Origin: Parachlorella kessleri
Taxonomy: Eukaryota; Chlorophyta; Trebouxiophyceae; Chlorellales; Chlorellaceae
Direction of reading: 5' to 3'
Assembly (NCBI GenBank): GCA_001598975.1
Contig: BBXU01000309.1
Location: forward strand, 1 to 13,473
DNA length: 13,473 nt
The notes beneath the pieces were generated by a model. That model worked only from the letters and a program-made list of their open reading frames with translations. It did no database searches and was not told where the DNA came from. A program made the translations under genes and the position numbers. Positions 8,058 through 13,473 of the stretch are shown piece by piece (positions within the stretch are counted from its first letter, which is position 1; every line of letters starts with the position of its first letter).

Positions 8058-11000
8058 TTGAACCGCGCTGCAGGCTGGCCTAATGCTCCACTGCTGCTAC
8101 CCTTGCCGCCGCCGCTGCCGCCGCCAGGGGCCACTGAGTCTCGGTGCTCCTGGATCTTGGCAAAGACTGCAGCTGACTTGGTGTAGTCGATGCGGGGTCC
8201 TTCCGCCGCAGGCGGGGCCTTGGCACCGCGGCCTGATGCACCGCCCTTGGCCTTCCTCATCTGCAGGGCAAGAGACAATCAGGTGAGTGAGCTGCAAGGG
8301 CCTCAGACTTGACAAGAGGTGACTTGGAAAAGGGGTCTGTCCGAGCCGAGGCGGTATTACCAGCCATTGTGGGGCCCCACCCCTGACACCTGCACACCCA
8401 AGTACGCAGAGTGTGAGGCGTTCATTAGCGCAGTCGTCGGCGCTGCCACTGGAAGGAAAGCGTAGGGGATTTGCCAAACCGCCTGGGCGAGGGGACGCTA
8501 TGCTTCTCCATCTGTAAAACAGCAACGGGCCCCCTGACCACGCCGGGTCCGCCCTGCATCGCCGTCGAACCTCAGACTGTGATTTGATGATTGCCGACAA
8601 AGTCGATCCCATATGACATTGTCCGCCCCCACAGGGGGCCGGCACCAGGCACTAGAACCCCAGCACCTGCCTCGTTCTTGAGAAAGGATCCCATACCTGG
8701 CTTGCCGCCAGCCTCCCCGCTTTGCTCTGTCTCCCGCCAACGGCGTCGCCCGACACCCCCCCTCCACGCGCTACCGTCAGTAAGGAACACACTGACATAC
8801 CTTACGTGCTGCAAGCTCCGCCGCCTCGCTCTTCCTGCCGGCCAGGGGCGCCTCGCCGCCCTGCGCCGCCGCGCGGCTGGCCCGCTCCTCATCCTTCTGC
8901 CCTCGGCGTTTCTTCGCGGCGCGCTTCTTCTGCGCCCTCCGCCGCTTGCGGTCCTCTCGGTTGAGCTCCTCTTCGGCCCTAAGCGGGGCCCCGCCCTTGC
9001 CCTCCGTTGTGAAGACCTCCTCCGGGGCACGCATGCTGGCCTCGCTCACAAACTGCGTGGATAACGTGTTTTAAGGGACAAGTCAAGGTCTCAAAGGCAC
9101 AAGTCAAACAGTGGGGGAGCGAAAGGGAGGGGAGAGAGTATGAACACTGGAAGGCAGTAATAGTAAAAGATCCGGATGTTATGCATGCGTGCCATGCCCG
9201 CTTCCTTGCAAGCTTATGGTGAACGAAAGGGGCACGGGACACTTATTACCTTATGCGGCACGCACACAGCCACCAGATGTTCGGCGGTGTGCGCGCTGCC
9301 AGTATGCAACAGAAGGTTTGGGAGGCGCAGAAGGTTTAAGAGGCACACGCACGCACGCACGCACGCCATACACGCTTGCTAACCCTTGACTAACCTGGGG
9401 CGCCACCTCCTCCATGAGTATGGCCGGCACGTCCACCTTGACAGCCACCTCCTCAATCAGCGGCTTGGGGCGGTAGTGCAGGTGACTCAGCGCGTCCAGC
9501 TTAGCGCACAGCGCGGCAAACTGGGCGCGAGCCTCCTTCCGTACAGCCTCGTCCTGCAGGAGAAAAGCAGTACATGGCGTGCAGGAGGCTCAGCACGTCC
9601 AGCTGGGCACAGCGCGGCCAACTGGGCGCGGGCCTCCTTCCGTACCGCATCGTCCTGCCCCAGGGTACCACGGCAAGCACATGCCTTCCATATTCTTACC
9701 TGCACCGCCGCTGACCCACTGGGCAAGGGCTTTCCACAATACCACCACCCAGTTAGCAAACCACTATGCCAAGGAGACGGAGAGCAAACCTAGCCCTGCC
9801 CTTTACAAACGCATAAAAAGGCACGCATGGCGCATAGTCACAGGCAGCAGCAGGCAGCAGGTGACTTTGCAGCATAGCACGCTCACGGGTGCTGACTGCT
9901 ATATAGTATGGGTGGCAGGTATTGCGAACAGGGAGTAAAGCAGGGCCATGCCTATCAGGACTATATGCAGGATGAGCCTGAGTGACTGTCATGCCCACCT
10001 TGTCCTCAGTCACCCCGGTAACCACTCGCTGGTATTCCTCCTCATATAGCTCCCCCAGGCCCTTGGAGCTTTTCTTCTCATCCAGATCCACTGCTGTCTT
10101 CTTGGTCTCAACAGGCGGTGGCACCACCCGAATGACGTCATCAAACCTGCAAAGAACTGGTTGGGCCTGGCATCAGCTCCATACCATGTGCTGGCATTCT
10201 TGCTCTCCCGCTGGCGTTAACTTGTTACTACACACAAATAGCAGCACCCAGCCCGGGGAGGGGCAGGGTCGTAGCCAGCAGCTTTGTCAATGCACCTACA
10301 CCCGGGCAGTTGTTTGCCACTGCTTCCGTTGCAGCCAGTGTCAAGCGGGTGCAACTCAGGACAACCCACCAGTGGACAAATGACAATCCCCACCTCGGGC
10401 ACATAGGCAGAGTGCAGATCAGCCACCGAGGAACAACTAACCCCCCCACCTTGCCCGCCTGCCTTCCCAAACCCGCCCACTTAGGAGCTCATGCAAGAAC
10501 CCAGCACGCCTGTCCTCATCAATGCATTGCTTGATGAGGCCTTCAAGGCTGCGGGTGGGTCTCCTCTATGTTCACCACTAAATTAATTTGTGACCCGCGT
10601 TACATCATATGCCGCACCTGGCCTCGGCGATGCGCTTCTTGATGAGGTCTTCCAGGCTGCGTGTGGTCTCCTCGGTGGGTGCCGGCGGCGGCTTCACAGA
10701 CGTCTCAAAGTCGAGGTCGATCTCCAGGGCTGAGTTCTTGGGGCGCTGGCCTGCACACAGTGGAGATTTGGGAGGGTTTTGTAAGGATGCAGGGGGCCTG
10801 CTGGGGAGAACTTCACTGTGTCACAAATTTGCTTGTGTCGCAGGACCACGGTCCTTGCCCAATGCTGGACCCATGAGACCTAAGATCTGTCTGACGGGGG
10901 TTGGGATCGGTGGGTCGTCTACGTGGCCAAGGTATGTGCCCACGGTGCTGGGGTACAGGTCGCAAGCCAGGGCAACCTTGAGACACACCATAGACTAGCA

Positions 11001-13110
11001 GCACAGGGCGTGTCTAGGTCATACTCAATTGCTAGCAACAGGAAGCCTCCGGGCCCCTACGGATGGTGCATCGTGTGCACCTGCAGGCACTTCGCCCTTC
11101 ATGAACCAGTCCTTCTCCCCCAGGGCCTCCGCTTCCAGCCTCCGCACTTTCTCAGCCACCTGCAGTCACGCGGGTACTGCAATTTAGCTGTGGGTGGAAC
11201 ATAGATTCAAACTGACAAGGTAATGTTTCCTTCCCTAAGAAAACGGATCTCCTGGCAACATGCAAGAGGGAAGCCATTCTAGACCTAGAATGGCTTAATA
11301 ATAATGATAATAATAAAACGGCCAGACAACCCAGCCAACCTCCCCCAATCAACCAAACCCTTACGCCGCGGGTGCAATAATGGCAGAGGTCTGCATAAAA
11401 ACCACTGTAGAAGGGAACTATGATGCCACGCCTTGGTCGATAGCAGAAGCAGCTTGTTGCTTTGGCAGCACCAAGCCTGCCACAACCGGCGCAAGCATCG
11501 TGCAAGGCAGGTTGCCAAAGAGGGCCACTCCTACACGCGGTTATTACGTTTGCTGGAGAGGGCAATTGCGGCTCCCCATGCTATCTGTCCTCAGCCATGC
11601 CGCTGCTGCTTACCTTTTGCAACCGCCGTTCGTGTGTTGAGGGCTGCTGCCGCGGCTCCTGATCTTCATCCTCCTCGCTAGTACCACCCCCGCCTGCAAG
11701 CACAGGAGAGAACAGCAAGCAGTTTGCAAGGCAAGCTCATCAAGCCCACCCATCTTGCCCCTGGTCACTGCTGCCATGCTGGCCATCACATTGCAATTGG
11801 CACACACAGCCATCTTTTGAGGCAGGGGCAATCCGAGAGACACAACGCTGGCTGGTTTGGGCTGTCACCTCCCCACTGCCTAGTGTGCCACCCCATACTG
11901 TCTCCAGCAGCACCCCACAGGTCCAGGCCCACTTCCACCATCTCACGCAACACCACAGGGTGAGGGTCTGTTCTCCAGGAGGAAGGACGAGGGTGAGGGT
12001 CTGTTCTCCAGGAGGAAGGACGAAACGCAAAACACCACACCATCTCTCCCTACCCCGTCACCCTAGGAAGGGCCCCGCAGGCGTTGCTGGGCAATTTGTG
12101 TGTAACCTACAGCCCTGTGCCAGTGCTCAGGCTACACGTCATACTGATGGTGCCCCACCCACCTTCTAAACCAAATTCAAGGCCTCCCTCGTCAGGGTCG
12201 TCAATACTCAGCCCCTCCTCATCACTATAGCCATCCCCGTCGCCACCGCTGCCACCACCGTTTGCAGCAGCGCCGGCAGCAGCAGCTCGGCGGCGCTTTG
12301 CAGCAGGAAGCCCAGCGCGCTCAGCGTCGCGGGCGCCGGCGGGGCGCTTGAAGGGGGTGGCTTTCCGGGGGCCGAAGAAGTCCTCGTAGCGCGCCTCCTC
12401 TGGCCGAACGCCATCAAGGGCGCCTTCATCTTCATCAGAGTCGCCTTCTTCGGCCTCGTCAGCAACTGTGGCGGCACATATGGGAGAGCTACAGTGTCCA
12501 TGGGGGCTTCTTGCAAGCATACTTCTCCTAAGGTAGGTCTCCTGGATCCTCTCCTTCCTTGCGCCCACCAAGGCTCCCAGCAGGGGAGCTGCACTGAAGG
12601 TCGCCTGGCAGGGGTGACTACAAGCCCATAGCCAAGGCACTGAGCGACGAAGCAACCCATAGCCAGTGGTCACAGGCACGGCCCCCAGCGCTGTTAGCAG
12701 GCTCGACAGCCTGACAGCTGCCAAAGAGTAACTACTGCCAGAGCAACACTGACTCGCTTTATCCTTGCAGGCAAAGATCTGCTTTGCTGGCGAGAGGAGG
12801 CCAAGTGGAGGACATCTGTACCTCCGTTACGCCGACAAGGGGCAAAACCGCCCGCCACAGGGTCCTGTGACTTTGTGCCCAAAGACAACTGCTGCTGCCA
12901 GCAAGGCAGACATTCATCAATGCCTGCTCAACTCACAGCGCACGCGGCGCTTCTTCGCGCCTGCGCCTGCCAGCTTGACAGCATTCGCCAACAGGGCGTC
13001 CATGTCAGCGTCGCTATCGCCCTCCCCCTCGCTGCCCTCCGCTGCTTCATCAAACTGGTCGTCCTCGCTCTCGGCCCCATCGCCAGCACCCAGCGCGCCG
13101 GCAGCGTCAT
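8051..13110 (-). CDS. MPP10: MPP10, U3 snoRNP / SSU processome protein, nine 3' exons (5' end missing)
   Basis: Exons in transcription order are 13110-12937, 12465-12163, 11693-11614, 11159-11081, 10750-10618, 10146-9999, 9553-9395, 9052-8801 and 8260-8051. Phases match at all eight joins, giving 511 visible residues. Family hallmarks appear in order: acidic stretches around GDSDADMD and EEGDSDEDEG; YEDFFGP (84-90); STHERRLQK leading to a coiled segment VRRLEAEAL; WFMKGEVPAG; PKNSALEIDLDFE (216-228); TRSLEDLIKKRIAEARFDDVIR; LGELYEEEYQRV; KLDALSHLHYRPKP; PAILMEEVAPQ; SEASMRAPEEV; a Lys/Arg-rich region EDRKRRRAQKKRA; and IDYTKSAAVFAKIQEH near the C terminus. MPP10 forms a nucleolar complex with IMP3 and IMP4 within the U3 snoRNP and is needed for early 18S pre-rRNA cleavages. 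The N-terminal domain before the first acidic exon is not in view, since exon 13110 starts with two bases of a split codon. The gene ends convergently with the RRM-MYND gene. Identification is very secure. Confidence 0.96.
9347..9366. repeat. (ACGC)5 microsatellite in an MPP10 intron
   Basis: Five perfect ACGC units lie in the intron between exons 9553-9395 and 9052-8801 (read on the plus strand), beside the donor side of the intron. Just before it, GAAGGTTTGGGAGGCGC and GAAGGTTTAAGAGGC form an imperfect direct repeat. Confidence 0.9.
9577..9653 (-). repeat. Imperfect copy of the 5' edge of an MPP10 exon, with its own acceptor
   Basis: On the minus strand GGGGCAG|GACGATGCGG and the following bases repeat the start of the real exon (CCTGCAG|GACGAGGCTG at 9553), offset by about 101 bp. 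The copy would code DDAVRKEARAQLAALC against DEAVRKEARAQFAALC of the exon. It then carries a 2-nt deletion (CTGTGCCCAGCTGG for CTGTGCGCTAAGCTGG) that shifts the frame. Similarity continues to GTCCAGC..GTGCTGAG..CTGCAC and stops after about 77 bp. Using this acceptor would frameshift MPP10. Confidence 0.85.
9910..9984 (+). repeat. 75-bp dispersed repeat, copy 3, in an MPP10 intron
   Basis: It begins GGGTGGCAGGTATTGCGAAC, continues AGGGAGTAAAGCAGGGCC and ends ATCAGGACTATATGCAG then GATGAGCCTGAGT. It is antisense to MPP10, in the intron between exons 10146-9999 and 9553-9395, with its right end only 14 bp from the donor junction. Confidence 0.8.
10510..10566 (-). repeat. Imperfect copy of the 3' edge of an MPP10 exon, with a GC at the donor position
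   Basis: It lies 108 bp beyond the matching part of the real exon (10750-10618), in the following intron. Minus-strand GAGGAGACCCACCCGCAGCC and what follows match GAGGAGACCACACGCAGCC of the exon, with one inserted base. Past the insertion it reads PTRSLEGLIKQCIDEDR against TTRSLEDLIKKRIAEAR. The junction is AG|GCGTGC where the exon has AG|GTGCGG. The extra base puts the two halves out of frame, so it is a decayed duplicate, not a usable exon. Confidence 0.85.
11296..11318. repeat. AT-rich TAA microsatellite in an MPP10 intron
   Basis: An interrupted (TAA)n run, TAATAATAATGATAATAATA, stands out in the otherwise GC-rich 454-nt intron between exons 11693-11614 and 11159-11081. Confidence 0.85.
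11958..12023. repeat. Perfect 2 x 33-bp tandem repeat in an MPP10 intron
   Basis: Units 11958-11990 and 11991-12023 are identical; each starts GGGTGAGGGTCTG and ends GGAAGGACGA. On the minus strand each holds CTCCTGGAGAACAGACC followed by CTCACCC, with no splice-site role apparent. Identity of the two units suggests a recent duplication. Confidence 0.92.
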
Positions 13111-13473
13111 CTGCGGCAGGGGGAAGGGGTGTGGGTATGGGGTTTGTGTTTGGGTTTGTTGTACCAAAACTCAGTGCAGCTGGGGGCAGGACTCCTGGGG
13201 CGCCCCTCGGGATGTTGATCCCACAAACTGGCCTCCTGCACCCACATGCCTGCCGCCCTGCGATTAAGGTCGACCTCATGTACGATGAATTCAAAGCAGT
13301 TTGGAGCAGGGGGGCCTCACGACTTCCAGGTCCATGACAGAGGAGCCATACAGCATGCAATTAGCCTCACTTCTTTGGGGACTGTGCAGCACGCAGCACA
13401 AACCGGCCTGCCCCCCTGCGAGAGCTAGGCGGCCAGCAGACTACCATCGCTGCTCCACTTTGCTGCCCAAGGG
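13111..13473. other. Presumed MPP10 intron and upstream sequence; no exon recognised
   Basis: The acceptor CCCCCTGCCGCAG| before exon 13110 has a clear pyrimidine tract, so an upstream exon ending in phase 1 must exist. The best minus-strand donor seen here (AAGTC|GTGAGG near 13327) has an open frame in phase 1, but the peptide before it (VWLLCHGPGS) does not resemble MPP10. The preceding exon is therefore likely to lie beyond 13473. Confidence 0.45.

Noticed and set aside
8591..9064. 157-codon plus-strand open frame
   Set aside because: Mirror of the Lys/Arg/Glu-rich MPP10 exon 9052-8801 on the other strand.
12107..12724. 205-codon open frame that runs from intron sequence into MPP10 exon 12465-12163 with an ATG at 12724
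   Set aside because: The exon part is real, but the upstream part lacks MPP10 features. Exon 13110-12937 joins in phase with acidic MPP10-like sequence and a clear acceptor, so the extension is likely chance openness of the intron.

Overview
The window looks like nuclear DNA of a green alga (Chlorophyta), probably one with an intron-dense, moderately GC-rich genome. Three protein genes can be rebuilt. Every one is cut by short spliceosomal introns (about 75 to 540 nt), with AG|GTNNGN donors and CAG acceptors. The proteins have Gln-, Ser-, Ala- and Gly-rich linkers, and their relatives are eukaryotic: TMEM184, FPA/Spen-like RRM proteins and MPP10. There is no bacterial operon structure, no rRNA or tRNA that I can see, and no CRISPR. 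The genus cannot be decided from the sequence.

Layout. (1) Positions 806-1938, minus strand: four exons coding the N-terminal half of a TMEM184/LAZ1-type (DUF300) multi-pass membrane protein; its 3' part is not identifiable in 1-805 or lies outside the window. (2) 1939-3666: a 1.7 kb divergent intergenic region. (3) 3667-6949, plus strand: a complete seven-exon gene for a predicted 522-residue protein with three RNA-recognition motifs in FPA/Spen arrangement, a Gln/Pro-rich linker and a C-terminal MYND zinc finger where relatives carry a SPOC domain. (4) 6950-8050: a convergent 3'-3' intergenic region with an inverted pair of a 75-bp dispersed repeat. (5) 8051-13110, minus strand: nine exons of MPP10, the U3 snoRNP/SSU-processome protein, complete at its C terminus; its N terminus lies past the window or in unseen exons.

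All exon joins in each gene keep phase, and the joined proteins match the family motifs, so the models hang together without transcript data. The three genes have no evident shared pathway: membrane protein, RNA-processing regulator, ribosome biogenesis factor.

The most interesting points are the RRM3-MYND architecture, a well-supported GC-AG intron, a frame-neutral stop-free 105-nt intron inside RRM1, and a repeated pattern of short imperfect copies of exon edges, splice site included, lying in the noncoding DNA next to the parental exons.
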